64,000 bases of DNA from assembly GCF_024166365.1 (NCBI RefSeq), contig NC_064819.1:3174501-3238500 (forward strand). Reading direction: 5' to 3'. Below, piece after piece: positions 1 to 12,401 of this stretch. Within the stretch, counting starts at the first letter, position 1. Every line of letters starts with the position of its first letter. Under the pieces are notes generated by a model, which saw only the letters and a list, made by a program, of their open reading frames with translations, did not search any database and had not been told where the DNA came from. Source of the DNA: Elephas maximus indicus (lineage: Eukaryota; Chordata; Mammalia; Proboscidea; Elephantidae). The translations under genes and the position numbers were made by a program.

Positions 1-381
1 TACTGAAATATATGAAATAAAAACTCAAAGTACCCTCCAATCCTGGTTCATCTCACTCTCTGTGTAAAGCCACTGTTCACAGCTTTGTGCTTATCTTTCA
101 GATCTAGATTTATTTCCTGCCACTTGTTCTTTATCTATCACTGCACCTTGGAGAGGTTTTACTCTCAGTACATACAGGGATAACTTACTGTTTCACAGTA
201 TTCCATAGAATGCATGTACTATAATTTAACCATCTCCTTACTGATGGACGTTTAGGTCGTTTTCAATGTTTCACATATAGAAACAAAATTGTAGTGACTA
301 TTCCTGTATATACATCTCTATGCATTTGTGAGAATGTTTTCCTAGATAGCTTTCTAGAAATTGAACTACCAGGTCAAAGGA
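1..381 (-). mobile_element. Old L1 (L1M-type) 3' fragment
   Basis: The text around 'attccatagaatgcatgtactataatttaacc' and 'ctgatggacgtttaggtcg' matches the reverse of old mammalian L1 3' sequence as I remember it. It runs to the target site of the younger L1 at 382. Confidence 0.6.
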
Positions 382-395
382 TCTATGTATTTTAT
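382..395. repeat. Left target-site duplication of the large L1
   Basis: TCTATGTATTTTAT here pairs with TCTACATATTTTAT at 10190-10203, 12 of 14 matching. The sites lie directly outside the poly(A) side and the 5' end of the L1. Confidence 0.85.
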
Positions 396-1725
396 TTATT
401 TATTTTTTTATAATTTTCATTGTGCTTGAAGTGAAACTACACAAATCAAGTCAGTCTCTCACACAAAAACCCATATACACCTTGCTACACACTCCCAACT
501 ACTCTCCCCTCAATGACACAGCCTGCTCCCTCCCCCTACCCTTTCCCCTCTTGTCCATTTCACCAGCCTCCAACCCCCTCCACCCTCCCATCTCCCCCCC
601 AGGCTGGAGATGCCAACATAGTCCCAAGCGTCCACCTGGTCCAAGAAGCTCACTCCTCACCAGCCTCCCTCTCCAACCCATTGTCTAGTCCAATCCATGT
701 CTGAAGAGTTGGCTTCAGGAATGGTTCCTGCCCCGGGCCAACAGAAGGTCTGGGGGCCATGACCGCTGGGTTCCCCCCAGTCCCAGTCAGACCATCAAGT
801 CCGGTCTTATAAGAATTTGGGGTCTGCATCCCACCGCTCTCCCGCTCCTTCAGGGCCCCCTGCCATGTTCCCTGTCAGGGTATTCATCAGCTGTAACTGG
901 GCACCATCCAGTTCCTCTGGCCTCTGGATGATGCAGCCTCTAGTTCACGTGGCTCCCTCTGTCTCTTGGGCTCATAATCGCCTTGTGTCCTTGGTGTTCT
1001 TCATTCTCCTTTGATCCAGGTGGGTTGGGACCAATTGATGCATCTTAGATGGCTGCTTGCTAGTGTTTAAGACCCCAGATGCCACTCTTCAAAGTGAGAT
1101 GCAGAAATGTTTTCTTAATAGATTTTATTATGCCAATTGACTTAGATGTCCCCTGAAACCATGGTCCCCAGACCCCTGCCCCTGCTACGCTGGCCTTCGA
1201 AGCATTCAGCTTATTCAGGGAACTTCTTTGCTTTTGGTTTAGTCCAGTTGTGCTGACCTCCCCTGTATTGTGTGCTGTCTTTCCCTTCACCTAAAGTAGT
1301 TCTTATCTACTATCTAATTAGTGAGTGTCCCCACCCACCCTCCCTCCCTCCCTCCTCTCGTAACCACAGAAGAATGTTTTCTTCTCAGTTTAAACTATTT
1401 CTCAAGTTCTTATAATAGTGGTCTTATACAATATTTGTCCTTTTGCAACTGACTAATTTCACTCAGCATAATGCCTTCCAGGTTCCTCCATGTTATGAAA
1501 TGTTTCACAGATTCGTCACTGTTCTTTATCGATGCGTAGTATTCCATTGTGTGAATATACCATAATTTATTTATTCATTCATCCATTGATGGGCACCTTG
1601 GTTGCTTCCATCATTTTGCTATTGTAAACGGTGCTGCAGTAAACATGGGTGTGCATATATCTGTTCATGTAAAGGCTCTTGTTTCTCTAGGATATATTCC
1701 AAGGAGTGGGATTGCTGGATCATAT

Positions 1726-4148
1726 GCATTGATAATTACTGGTGATTGGAATGCGAAAGTTGGAAACAAAGAAGAAGGATCAGTAGTTGGAAAATATGGC
1801 CTTGGTGATAGAAAAAATGCCGGACATCGAATGATAGAATTTTGCAAGACCAACGACTTCTTCATTGCAAATACCTTCTTTCACCAACATAAACGACAAC
1901 TAACTATACACATGGACCTCCAGATGGAACACACAGAAATCAAATTGACTACATCTGTGGAAAGAGATGATGGAAAAGCTCAATATCATCAGTCAGAATA
2001 AGGCCAGGGGCCGACTGTGGAACAGACCATCAATTGCTCATATGCAAGTTCAAGCTGAAACTGAAGAAAATCACAGCAAGTCCACGAGATCCAAAATATG
2101 ACCTTGAGTATATCCCACCTGAATTTAAAGACCATCTGAAGAATAGATTTGATGCACTGAACACTAGTAACTGCAGACCAGATGACTTGTGGAATGACAT
2201 CAAGGACATCATCCATGAAGAAAGCAAGAGGTCACTGAAAAGACAGGAAAGAAAGAAAAGACCAAGATGGATGTTAGAGGAGACTCTGAAACTTGCTCTT
2301 GAACATCGAGCAGCTAAAGCAAAAGGGAAAATTGATGAAGTAAAAGAACTGAAGAGAAGAGTTCAAAGGGCCTCTTGAGAAGACAAAGTATTATAATGAC
2401 ATCTGCAAAGAGCTGGAGATGGAAAACCAAAAGGGAAGAACATGCTCAGCTTTCTCAAGCAGAAAGAACTGAAGAAAAAATTCAAGCCTTGTGTTGCAAT
2501 AGTGAAGGATTCCATGGGGAAAATATTAAATGACACAGGAAGCATCAAAAGAAGATGGAGGGAATACACAGAGTCATTATACCAGAAAGAATTAGTTGAT
2601 ATTCAACCATTTCAAGAGGTGGCATATGATCAGGAACCGATGGTACTGAAGGAAGAAGTCCAAGCTGCTCTGAAGGCATTGGCGAAAAACAAGGCTCCAG
2701 GAATTGGTGGAATATCAATTGAGATGTTTCAACAAACAGATGCAGTGCTGGAGGCGCTCACTCGTCTATGCCAAGAAATATGGAAGAAAGCTTCCTGGCC
2801 AACTGACTGGAAGACATCCATATTTATGCCTATTCCCAAGAAAGACAATCCAACTGAATGTGGAAGTTATAGAACAATATCATTAATATCACATGCAAGC
2901 AAAATTTTGCTGAAGATCATTCAAAAACCGCTGCAGCAGTATATCGACAGGGAACTGCCGGGAGTTCCGGCTGGTTTCAGAAGAGGACGGGGAACCAGGG
3001 ATATCATTGCTGATGTCAGATGGATCCTGGCTGAAAGCAGAGAATACCAGAAGGATGTTTACCTGTGTTTTATTGACTATGCAAAGGCATTCTACTGTGT
3101 GGATCATAACAAAGTATGGATAACACTGAGAAGAATGGGAATTCCAGAACACTTAATTATGCTCATGAGGAACCCTTCCATAGATCAAGAGGCAGTTGTT
3201 TGGACAGAACAAGGGGATACTGGTTGGTTTAAAGTCAGGAAAGGTGTGCGTCAGGGTTATATTCTTTCACCATACCTATTTAATCTGTATGCTGAACAAA
3301 TAATTCGAGAAGCTGGACTATATGAAGAAGAACGGGGCATCAGGATTGGAGGAAGGCTCATTAACAATCTGCGTTATGCAGATGACACAACTTAGTTTGC
3401 TGAAAGTGAAGAGGACTTGAAGCACTTACTAATGAAGATCAAAGACCACAGCCTTCAGTATGGATTGCACCTCAACATAAAGAAAACAAAAATCCTCACA
3501 ACTGGACCAGTGAGCAACATCGTGATCAACGGAGAAAAGATTGAAGTTGTCAAGGATTTCATTTTACTTGGATCCACAATCAACAGCCATGGAAACAGCA
3601 GTCAAGAAATCAAAAATTGCATTGCACTGGGCAAATCTGCTGCAAAGGACATCTTCAAAATGTTGAAGAGCAAAGATGTCACCCTGAAGACTAAGGTGCG
3701 CCTGACCGAAGGCATGGTATTTTCAGTCACATCATATGCATGTGAAAGCTGGAAAATGAATAAGGAAGACCGAAGAAGAGATGACTCCTTTGAATTGTGG
3801 TGTTGGCGAAGAGTATTGAATATACCATAGACTGCCAAAAGAATGAACAAATCTTGGAAGAAGCGTGGCCAGGATGCTCCTTAGAGGCAAGGATGGCGAG
3901 ACTGCGTCTTACATACTTTGGACATGTTGTCAGGAGGGATCAGTCCCTGGAGAAGGACATCATGCTTTGCAAAGTACAGGGTCTGCGGAAAAGAGGAAGA
4001 GCCTCAACAAGGTGGATTGACACAGTGGCTGTAACAATGAGCTCAAGCATAACAACAATTGTAAGGATGGTGCAGGACCGGGCAGTATTTCGTTCTGTTG
4101 TGGGTGAGTCGGAACCAACTCAACGGCACCTAAGAACAAGAACAACTT
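1726..4148 (+). mobile_element. RTE/BovB-like LINE copy 1, 5'-truncated, inserted in L1 ORF2
   Basis: The L1 reading GGATCATAT stops at 1725 and resumes with GGTAGTTCT at 4149. The inserted 2.42 kb carries an RTE-type endonuclease-RT reading frame and ends with CAACGGCACCTAAGAACAAGAACAA, the family's tail. This is the longest RTE copy in the window. No clear target duplication is visible. Confidence 0.9.
1727..4110 (+). pseudogene. RTE LINE polyprotein remnant (endonuclease + reverse transcriptase)
   Basis: The 5' part reads ALIITGDWNAKVGNKEEGSV, the C-terminal half of the APE-type endonuclease. The RT domain occupies 2442-3395. Motif A is FIDYAKAF with its aspartate at 3075-3077. GVRQGYILSPYLFNLY follows, then YADD at 3375-3386. 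A TAG at 3393-3395 interrupts the frame directly after YADDTT, where other copies here read TTG or TGG. The C-terminal domain continues in two further frames (3417-3830 and 3797-4150), including WCWRRVLNIP and RMARLRLTYFGHVVRRDQ-like text. Stops and shifts make it inactive. Confidence 0.9.
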
Positions 4149-7100
4149 GGTAGTTCTGTTTCTAGCTTTTTAAGGAAGCGCCAAATTGATTTCCAAAGTG
4201 GTTGTACCATTTGACATTCCCACCAGCAGTGTAGAAGTGTTCCAATCTCTCCACAGCCTCTCCAACATTTAATATTTTGTATTTTTTGGATTAATGCCAG
4301 CCTTGATGGAATGAGATGAAATCTCATTGTAGTTTTGATCTGCATTTCTCTAATGGCTAATGATTGTGAACATTTCCTCATATATCTGTTAGCTACCTGA
4401 ATGTCTTCTTTAGTGAAGTGTCTATTCATATCTTTTCCCATTTTTTTATTTGGGTTGTCTTTTTGTAGTTGAGTTTTTGCAGTGTCATATAGATTTTAGA
4501 GATCAGGCGCTGATCAGAAATGTCATAGCTAAAAACTTTTTCCCAGTCTGTAGGTAGTCTTTTTTTTACTCTTTTGGTGAAGTCTTTGGATGAGCATAGG
4601 TGTTTGATTTTTAGGAGCTCCCAGTTATCTAGTTTTTCTTCTACATTCTTTATAATGTTTTGTACAGGCTTTATGCCATGTATTAGGGCTCCTAACATTG
4701 TCCCTATTTTTTCTTCCAGGATCTTTATCATTTTAGATTTTACATTTAGGTCTTTGATCCATTTTGAGTTAGTTTTTGTGCATGGAGTGAGGGATGGGTC
4801 TTATTTCATTTTTTTGCAGATGGATATCCAGTTATGCCAGCACCATTTGTTAAAAAGACTGTCTTTTCCCCCATTGAACTGTTTTGGGGCCTTTGTCAAA
4901 TATCAACTGCTCCTATGTGGATGGATTTATGTCTGCATTCTCAATTCTGTTCCATTGGTCCGTATCTGTTGTTGTACCAGTACCAGGGTGTTTTGACTAC
5001 TGTGGCTGTATAATACGTTCTAAAATCAGGTAAAGTAAGGCCTCCCACTTTGTTCTTCTTTTTCAGTAATGCCTTATTTATCCGGGACCTCTTCCCCTTC
5101 CATATGAAATTGGTGAATTGTTTCTCCATCTCATTAAAGAATGTCCTTGGGATTTGGATCGGAATTGCATTAAATGTACAGATCGCTTTTGGTAGAATTG
5201 ACATTTTTATAATGTTAAGTCTTTCTATCTACGAGCAGGTATGCTTTTCCACTTATGTAAGTCTCTTTTGGTTTCTTGCAGAAGTGTCCTGTAGTTTTCT
5301 TTGTATAAGTCTTTCACATCTCTGGTAAGATTTATTCCTAAGTATTTTATCTTCTTGGGGGCTACTATAAATGGCATTGATTTGGTGATTTCCTCTTTGA
5401 TGTTCTTTTTGTTGGTGTAGAGGAATCCAAGTGATTTTTGTATGTTCATCTTGTATCCCAATACTCTGCTGAACTCTTCTATTAGTTTCAGTAGTTTTCT
5501 GGAGGATTCCTTAGGGTTTTCTGTGTATAAGATCATGTCATCTGCAAATAGAGATACTTTTGCTTCTTCCTTGCCAGTCTGGATGCCCTTTATTTCTTTA
5601 TCTAGCCTAATTGCTCTGGCTAGGACCTCCAGCACAATGTTGAATAAGAGCTGTGATAAAGGGAATCCTTGTCTGGTTCCCGATCTCAGTGGGAATGCTT
5701 TCAGGCTCTCTCCATTTAGGGTGATGCTGGTTGTTGGCTTTGTATAAATGCCCCTTATTATGTTGAGGAATTTTCTTCTATTCCTATCTTGCTGAGAGTT
5801 TTTATCATGAATGAGTATTGAACTTTGTCAAATGCCTTTTCTGCATCAATTGATAAAATCATGTGATTCTCGTCTTTTGTTTTATTTATGTGGTGGATTA
5901 CGTTAATTGTTTTTCTAATGTTGAACCATCCCTGCATACCTGGTATGAATCCCACTTGGTCATGGTGAACTATTTTTTTGATATGTTGTTGAATTCTATT
6001 GGCTAGAATTTTGTTGAGGATTTTTGCATCTACGTTCATCAGGGATATAGGTCTATAATTTTCTTTTCTTGTGGTGTCTTTACCTGGTTTTGGTATCAGG
6101 GATATGGTGGCTTCATAGAATGAGTTAGGTAGTATTCCGTCATTTTCTATGCTTTGAAATAACCTTTAGTAGTAGTGGTGTTAACTCTTCTCTGAAAGTT
6201 TGGTAGAACTCTGCAGTGAAGCCATCTGGACGAGGGCTTTTTTTTTGTTGGGAGTTTTTTTGATTACCTTTTCAATCTCTTTTGTTATGGGTCTATTTAG
6301 TTGTTCTACCTCTGTTTGTGTTAGTTTAGGTAGGTAGTGTGTTTCTAGAAATTCTTCCATTTCTTCTAGGTTTTCAAATTTGAGTACAGTTTTTCATAGT
6401 AATCTGATATGATTCTTTCAATTTCAGTTGGAGCTGTTGTAATATTGCCCATCTCATTTCTTATTCAAGTTATTTGCTTCCTCTCCTGTTTTTCTTTTGT
6501 CAGTTTGGCCAGTGGTTTATCAATTTTGTTGATTTTTTCAAAAAAACAGCTTTTGGTCTTGTTAATTCCTTCAATTGTCTTCTATTTCATTTAGTTCAGC
6601 TCTAATTTTTATTATTTGTTTTCTTCTGGTACCTGTGGGTTTCTTTTGTTGCTCTCTTTCTATTTGTTCAAGTTGTAGGGATAGTTCTTTGATTTTGGCC
6701 CTTCTTTTTGGATGTGTGCATTTATTGATATAAATTGGCCTCTGAGCACTGCTTTTGCTATGTCCCAAAGGTTCTGGTAGGAAGTGTTTTCATTCTCCTT
6801 GGATTGTATGAATTTCTTTATTCCACCCTTAATGTCTTCTATAATCCAGTCTTTTTTGAGCAGGGTATTGTTCAGTTTCCAAGTGTTTGATTTCTTTTCC
6901 CTGTTATTGATTTCTACTTTTATGGCCTTATGGTCAGAGAAGATGCTTTGTAATATTTCAATGTTTTGGATTCTGCTAAGGCTTGCTTTATGACCTAATA
7001 TATGATCTATTCTAGAGAATGTTCCATGTGCACTAGAAAAGAAAGTATACTTGGTTGCTGTTGGGTGGAGTGTTCTGTATATGTCTACGAGGTCAAGTTG

Positions 7101-7879
7101 GTTGACCCTGTCATTAGGTGCATAAATATTTGATATGGTTATATCTTCTTGGTATATTGTCCCTTTAATCATTATATAGTGTCCTTCCTTATCCTTTCTG
7201 ATGGATTTAACTTTAAAGTCTATTTTATCAGAAATTAATATTGCTACTCCTGCTCTTTTTTGATTGTTGTTTGCTTGATATATCTTTTTCCATTCTTTGA
7301 GTTTTAGTTTGTGTCTCTAAGTCTAAGGTGTCTCTCTTGCAGGCAGCATATAGATGGATCTTGTTTTTTAATCCATTCTGCCACTCTGACTCTTTATTGG
7401 TGCATTTAGTCCATTTACATTCAGGGTAATTGATGTCTTTTTTTGTGTGTTGTTGACAGTTTCTTTTTACCACTAGATTTTATGTGCTGGGTAGATTTTC
7501 TTTATATATTGTCCTTTCCTCATATTTGTTGTTGTTGATTTTGTTTCTGCTGAGTCTGTATTTTTCCCTTGTATTTTATTTTGATGAGTAGGATAATTTG
7601 TCTCCTTTGTGGTTATCTTATTATTTACCCTTATTTTTCTAAATTTAAAACTAACTTTTATTTCTTTGTATTGCCTATCTTCCTCTCCATATGGAAGGTG
7701 CATGATTACATTTCTTAGTCCCTCTTTATTACTTTAATGTTGTCTTCTTTTATATAATAACATCACTGTTACCCTGTTTTGAGCTTTTTTTTTTTTTTTT
7801 TTTTTAGAATCTTGCTTTGTTTTTTTGGATTTCCCTGCCTGGATTGACATCTGGTTGCTCTGCCCAGTGTTGTAGTCTT

Positions 7880-8908
7880 GGGTTGATACCTGGCATTATT
7901 GATTTTCTAACCAAAGAACTCCCTTTAGTATGTCTTGTAGTTTTGGTTTGGTTTTTATGAATTCCCTAAACCTGTGTTTACCTGGAAATGTCTTAATTTC
8001 ACCTTCATATTGAAGAGACAGTTTTGCTGGATATATGCTTTTTGGCAGGGAATTTTTTTCCTTTAATTTTTTAAATATGTCATCCCATTGCCTTCTTGCC
8101 TTCATGGTGTCTGCCGAGTAGTCCGAGCTTATTCTTATTGGCTCTCTTTTGTAGGTGACTTTTCATTTATCCCTCGCTGCTCTTATAATTGTCTCTTTAT
8201 CTTTGGTTTTGGCAAGTTTGAATATAGTATGTCTTGGTGACTTTCTTTTCAGATCTACCTTATGTGGAGTTCAATGAGCATCTCAGATAGATATCTTCTC
8301 ATCTTTCACAATATCAGGGAAGTTTTCTGCCAACAAATCTTTAAGAATTTTCTCTGTATTTTCTGTTATCCCTCCCTGTTCTGGTACTCTAATCACTTGT
8401 AGGTTATTTCTCTTGATAGAGTCCCACATGATTCTTAAGGTTTCTTCATTTTTTAAAATTCTTTTTTCTGATTTTTCTTCAAATATATTAGTGCCAAGTG
8501 ATTTATCTTCGAGTTCAGAAATTCTAACTTCTACTTGCTCAATTCTGCTCCTCTGACTTTCTATTGAGTTGTCTAATTCCGTAATTTTATTGTTAATCTT
8601 CTGAATTTCTGATTGCTTTCTATGGATTTTTCCAGCTTATTAAACTTTTCATTATGTTCCTGAATAATCTTTCTAATTTCTTCAGTTGCTTTATCTGTGT
8701 GTTCCTTGGTTTGTTCTGCGTACTGCCTCATTTCCTTCCTGATGTTTTGAAGGGTTCTGTATATTAAACTTTCGTATTCTGCATCTGGTAATTCCAGGAA
8801 TGCACTTTCATCTAGAAGATCCCTGGATTCTGTGTTTTGAGAGCCTGTTGAGGTGATCATGGTCTGTTTCTTTATGTGACTTGATATTGACTGTTGTCTC
8901 TGAGCCAT
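7880..8908 (-). pseudogene. L1 ORF1 remnant
   Basis: ORF1p is the RNA-binding coiled-coil protein of L1. A minus-strand fragment beginning MAQRQQSISSH (8908) contains a heptad-rich helix (IRKEMRQYAEQTKEHTDKA and on), consistent with the coiled coil. A second fragment (8105-7896) has ARRQWDDIFKKLKEKN and LSLQYEGEIKTFPGKHRFREF, typical of the C-terminal domain. The middle is frameshifted and no intact frame remains. Confidence 0.8.
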
Positions 8909-10189
8909 CTGTAAGTTATTGTATTTAGTGTATGCTTGCTTACTGTGTCGTAGCTGCTTGCTTTGTTTTGTTTTGGTATACCCCTATGGGTTGCTTGAGT
9001 GAGCTGGCTTGATTATTTTCGCCTGCAGAGCTCTGGTGTCCTGTCCCGAGCTGACTAGAGCTGTTATCAGGTATATCAGTCCAGGGGTCCATTGAGTTTT
9101 CTTTTATGAATTCAGCTCAGGTTTCCAGGTAGCTGATCATCAAGTGTGTGGTACAGGCTCTGTCCTAGAGTCTTAGAGGGGCAGGGGTGATTGGCATATA
9201 TACCGGTATCTGATTGCAGCAGGGGGTCATGCTCTGAACAAGGCAGGGGGCTGAGAACTGACCCTCAAGTGTCTCTGAGGAAAACACATCCCTGTTCCCT
9301 AGATTGTGCTGGTGTGTGGGTTCTGCAGAGGGACCATGGGCACCCAAAGTTTTTGGTTGTAAGGACTGGGAGGTACCAGTTATCTTTGGACATCTGTTGT
9401 GGGTGGCTGGGTGACCTGAGTGAGCTACCAGTCCTTAGGTACCTGATGTGGGTAGGTGAGGACCTTGTTTAATAGGCAAAGCAATGTCAAACGTCAAAGA
9501 TGCACCTCTCCACCGCACAGCTGAAATGGTTGGAGTTTTCCAACAAAGACCTATTCTCCCACAATAGGCCCACACAGGTCCATGCAGAAGGGAAAGGTGC
9601 TCAAGGTCCATGGGCGGTTTATACCCGGACAGGAGCTGCTTCTGTCCTGAGCTCCCCCAGTTAATGGAGTTAGCATATTATCTTTTCCCCCAAAATGTAA
9701 ATTTTTTCCTTCCCCAAAGCTGGGAGGATGGCTCTAGGTGCTCAACAGTGCCTATCTCAGACCCAGGGAATTCAGCCACTGAGGCCGGCTTGGGGGTGGG
9801 GGGGAGCAGTAAAATATACGCAAGTACTTAGCTTTTGCCCAAAGCTCTGTTCTCCTCAGGTTCTGGAGATGTGAGTGGGCTGTGTGGCTGGCTGCTTCTC
9901 CCTGAGCAAACTGAGGCTGAATGCTAGTACCAGCCCCCCCCACCCCCCCTCCCGCCGCTGCTCTGGAATGGTGCCTGAGGGCTCCCTGTGATTCAGGTCT
10001 GGCAACTCCTCTCCGCTTCTGAAAGGTCTCTTCCTCCCCCTGCCCCTCAGTTCATTGTCTAAGCTTGCCTTTGATGCTCAGGGCTCCCAGCTTGTCACAA
10101 ATATACTTGTTTCACTTGTTTTTTTGGGTCTTTGTTGTAAAGAGGGCTCGCCGGAAACATCTGTCTATTCCGCTATCTTGGCTCCGCCT

Positions 10190-10203
10190 TCTACATATTT
10201 TAT
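10190..10203. repeat. Right target-site duplication of the large L1
   Basis: This is the partner of 382-395. It lies directly beside the GGCGGAGCCAAGATAG 5' end of the L1, showing that the element inserted at full length. Confidence 0.85.
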
Positions 10204-10227
10204 ATTTGAACACATTGTATTCGTCTA
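10204..10227. other. Short spacer between L1 and SINE
   Basis: AT-rich host sequence; nothing recognised. Confidence 0.4.
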
Positions 10228-10392
10228 ATGGTGGTGTAGTTGTTAAGAGGTATGGCTGCTAACCAGAAGATCAGCAGTTCAAATCCACCAGGTCCTCCTT
10301 AGAAACCCTGTGGGGCAGTTCTACTCTGTCCTCTAGGGTCACTCTAAGTTGGAATTGACTTGACGGCACTAGGTTTAGTTTTTTGGTTTTTA
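10228..10392 (+). mobile_element. AfroSINE (short type)
   Basis: Head GTGGTGTAGTTGTTAAGAGG, B-box-like CAGCAGTTCAAATCC, body GGGGCAGTTCTACTCTGTCC, and tail TTGGAATTGACTTGACGGCA followed by T-rich sequence. Confidence 0.9.
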
Positions 10393-11179
10393 TTCATCTA
10401 AAAAATGTAAACCATTTCTAAGTTATTGGTAGTTTAAGTTAGCTGTGTGTTTGATTTTGTTTGTTTTAGCTCTAATTCAACTGCTGTTAAACTAGTGGCA
10501 TGCCTTGGAGAAGCCTGTTTACAGAGAATTAAAGAAGCTGAGAAACAACAATCAGAGAAAGGAATTAGGGCTCACCTGGGAACGTCGCACAGCTACATGA
10601 CCATCCCCACATCATGAATGAAAACCAACAAGTCGATTGAAATCAAGAAAAAATGAGAATGCAGGGTTTTCAAAACCATATGAAGAAAAAACAATTTTTT
10701 TTTTTTTTTTTTTAGTTAAGTCCTTATAGGGTCTTAACTGGTGCAGTAAAATGCATCTATTTGTATGTGGATCCTTAGCTCCTTAGCTATAAAATAATTT
10801 TATGTGGCAGTATTTTTAATATTCTAATTTCTTACAGTTTTCAGTATCTCATGACTTAAGCTTTCATATTTGTCACTAAGACTTATGCTCTTCAGTAGAA
10901 TAGACAATGTTTTAGAACAAAAAATACTTTCAATTAATGTTTACAGCACTGACCTCAATTGTCCAACTTCCCTGTCAGTATTCAAAAGTGAATAAAGAAG
11001 ACAAATAAAGGGGCAAGGCCCTTGTACCTCTAGACACTTCCCAAATAAAGAACCAAATTCAAATTTTCATAGGCTTGACAGAAAAGTATGAAAGAAGCCA
11101 TGCACACATTTCTTTTTCTTTTCTCTCCTACAGTTCCCTCTGCTCCTTTTCCCTTTCTAAAAAAATATTCCTGAGATGG
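10393..11179. other. Unclassified interval between SINE and zinc-finger relic
   Basis: It includes a 21-T run at about 10695-10713. Part of it could be the decayed 3' region of the zinc-finger gene, but no coding match is visible. Confidence 0.4.
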
Positions 11180-11649
11180 TTTAGTAATATAAACTAAGGA
11201 CAGAGCTGTGGTTGAAGTTTTTTCTAAGTGTGCAATAATCCATAGTTCTCTCTCCTGGATGAATTCTCTTATGCCGAGTAAGATATTTCCTGTGGTCAAA
11301 AGATTTTCCTCAGTAGTTTTATCCAAAAGGCATTTTCCCAGTATGAGTTCTCTGATGTCGACTGAGATGAGCCCATGTGTAAAAGGACAACCTATATACC
11401 TTACTTGCAAAGAGTTTTTCTCCAGTATGAATTGTTTGATGCTGACTGAAGGATGAGCGACAGCTGAAGAATTTCCTACATTCATTGCGTTCAGAGCACT
11501 TCTGCAGTGTGACTCCTCATGGACAGGAAAGAAAAGCTGTTACAAAAAAGGCTTTGCAACATTGGTTGCACTCACAGGTGTCTTCTCCACAGCCACTGCA
11601 CCCAGAGGGCTTCCCTTTGCCGTGACTGTCACGTGTTGAGTGCGGTAAT
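11180..11649 (-). pseudogene. ZNF80: Decayed C2H2 zinc-finger gene, probable ZNF80 relic
   Basis: Read on the minus strand, the frame shows a series of C2H2 fingers with TGEK-type linkers: CECNQCCKAFF, then NECRKFFSCRSSFSQHQTIH followed by TGEK, then FYTWAHLSRHQRTHTGK, then KSFDHRKYLTRHKRIHPGE. It is clearly non-functional. There is a stop after FLSCP, two stops (TAA, TGA) before the KSFDH finger, and zinc-binding cysteines are lost in several fingers (for example SKVY where C-x2-C is expected). An AfroSINE abuts the 5' side at 11650. I see no KRAB domain. In human, ZNF80 lies upstream of TIGIT on the opposite strand, and this relic has that order and orientation. The finger class is secure; the ZNF80 identity is inferred from synteny. 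Confidence 0.7.
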
Positions 11650-11828
11650 ACCAAAAAAACAAAAAACAAAAAAAACCCATTGCCATCAAGTCGATTCTGA
11701 CTCACAGCAACCCTGTAGGACAGAGGAGAACTGCCCCATAGAGTTTCCAAGAAGTGCCTGGTGGATTTGAACCACCGACATTTTGGCTAGCAGCCGTAGC
11801 ACTTAACCGCTATGTCACCAGGGTTTCC
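11650..11828 (-). mobile_element. AfroSINE at the 5' edge of the zinc-finger relic
   Basis: On the + strand the copy runs from an A-rich tail (CAAAAAACAAAAAAAACCC) through ATCAAGTCGATTCTGACTCA to the head complement CTATGTCACCAGGGTTTCC. Confidence 0.92.
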
Positions 11829-12401
11829 AACAGATAATTCTGAGTGTGTTTTGCACAAATTTTCCTGGGACAATTGGATCCATATGCAAAAGAAAAACAT
11901 TGGACCCTTACCTCACACTATAACTCAAAATAGATCATAGGCCTAAATGTAAGAGCTAAACTATAAAACTTTTAGAAGAAACATAGGAGTAAATTTTTAT
12001 GATCTTGCGTTTGAGAATGGTTTCTTAAATATGACATCAAAAGCAAAAACAACAAAAGAAAAAATAGAAATTGGAAGTCTTTAAAATTAAAAATTCTGTG
12101 TGTCAAAGGACACCATCAAGACAGTGAAAATACAACCCACAGAACAGCAGAAAACATTTGCGAATGTATCCAGAACATATAAAGAACTCTTAAAAAAAAA
12201 AAAAAAAAAAAACCATTAAGGTTACAATTCAATAATCAAGAAAAAACCCAATTAAAAAATGTGTAAAGGATTTGAATAGACATTTCTCTAAAAAGGGCAT
12301 ACAAATAGCCAGTAAACACATTTCCCTAAAAATGCTCAATAAGTTCCCAAGGAAGTGCAAATCAAAACCGCAATGAGATACCACTTCACACCCACTAAAC
12401 C

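Larger units (their letters stand above)
1400..7480 (-). pseudogene. L1 ORF2 remnant (endonuclease, reverse transcriptase, C-terminal region)
   Basis: Fragments in order on the minus strand are: endonuclease pieces (KKDINYPECKW region near 7400; YQEDITISNIYAPN and FSRIDHILGHK at 7172-6660), reverse transcriptase ([20 protein letters not shown] and [13 protein letters not shown] at 6039-5758; [11 protein letters not shown] at 5635-5225) and the C-terminal region ([17 protein letters not shown] at 4441-4130, then AYDPAIPLLGIYP near 1700). The C-terminal part is split by the RTE at 1726-4148. The fragments lie in different frames with stops, so the product cannot be made. Confidence 0.88.
396..10189 (-). 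mobile_element. Near full-length L1 LINE, broken, with an RTE inserted
   Basis: On the minus strand the element starts with GGAGCCAAGATAGCGGAATA-type L1 5' sequence near 10187. A 5' UTR of about 1.28 kb follows (8910-10189), then ORF1 (about 8908-7880), ORF2 (about 7480-1400) and a roughly 1-kb C/T-rich 3' UTR with a T-rich tail on the + strand at 396-420. The flanks carry a 14-bp target duplication: TCTATGTATTTTAT at 382-395 and TCTACATATTTTAT at 10190-10203. Without the 2.4-kb RTE the L1 is about 7.4 kb. Many stops and frameshifts make it dead. Similar 3' UTRs occur at 17165, 21472, 54880 and 61850. Confidence 0.93.

Noticed and set aside
422..704. Proline- and serine-rich open frames on both strands
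   Set aside because: They are the C/T-rich L1 3' UTR read in other frames.
10228..10392. tRNA-like A and B boxes (also in every other SINE)
   Set aside because: They belong to tRNA-derived SINE heads; no complete cloverleaf tRNA gene is present.
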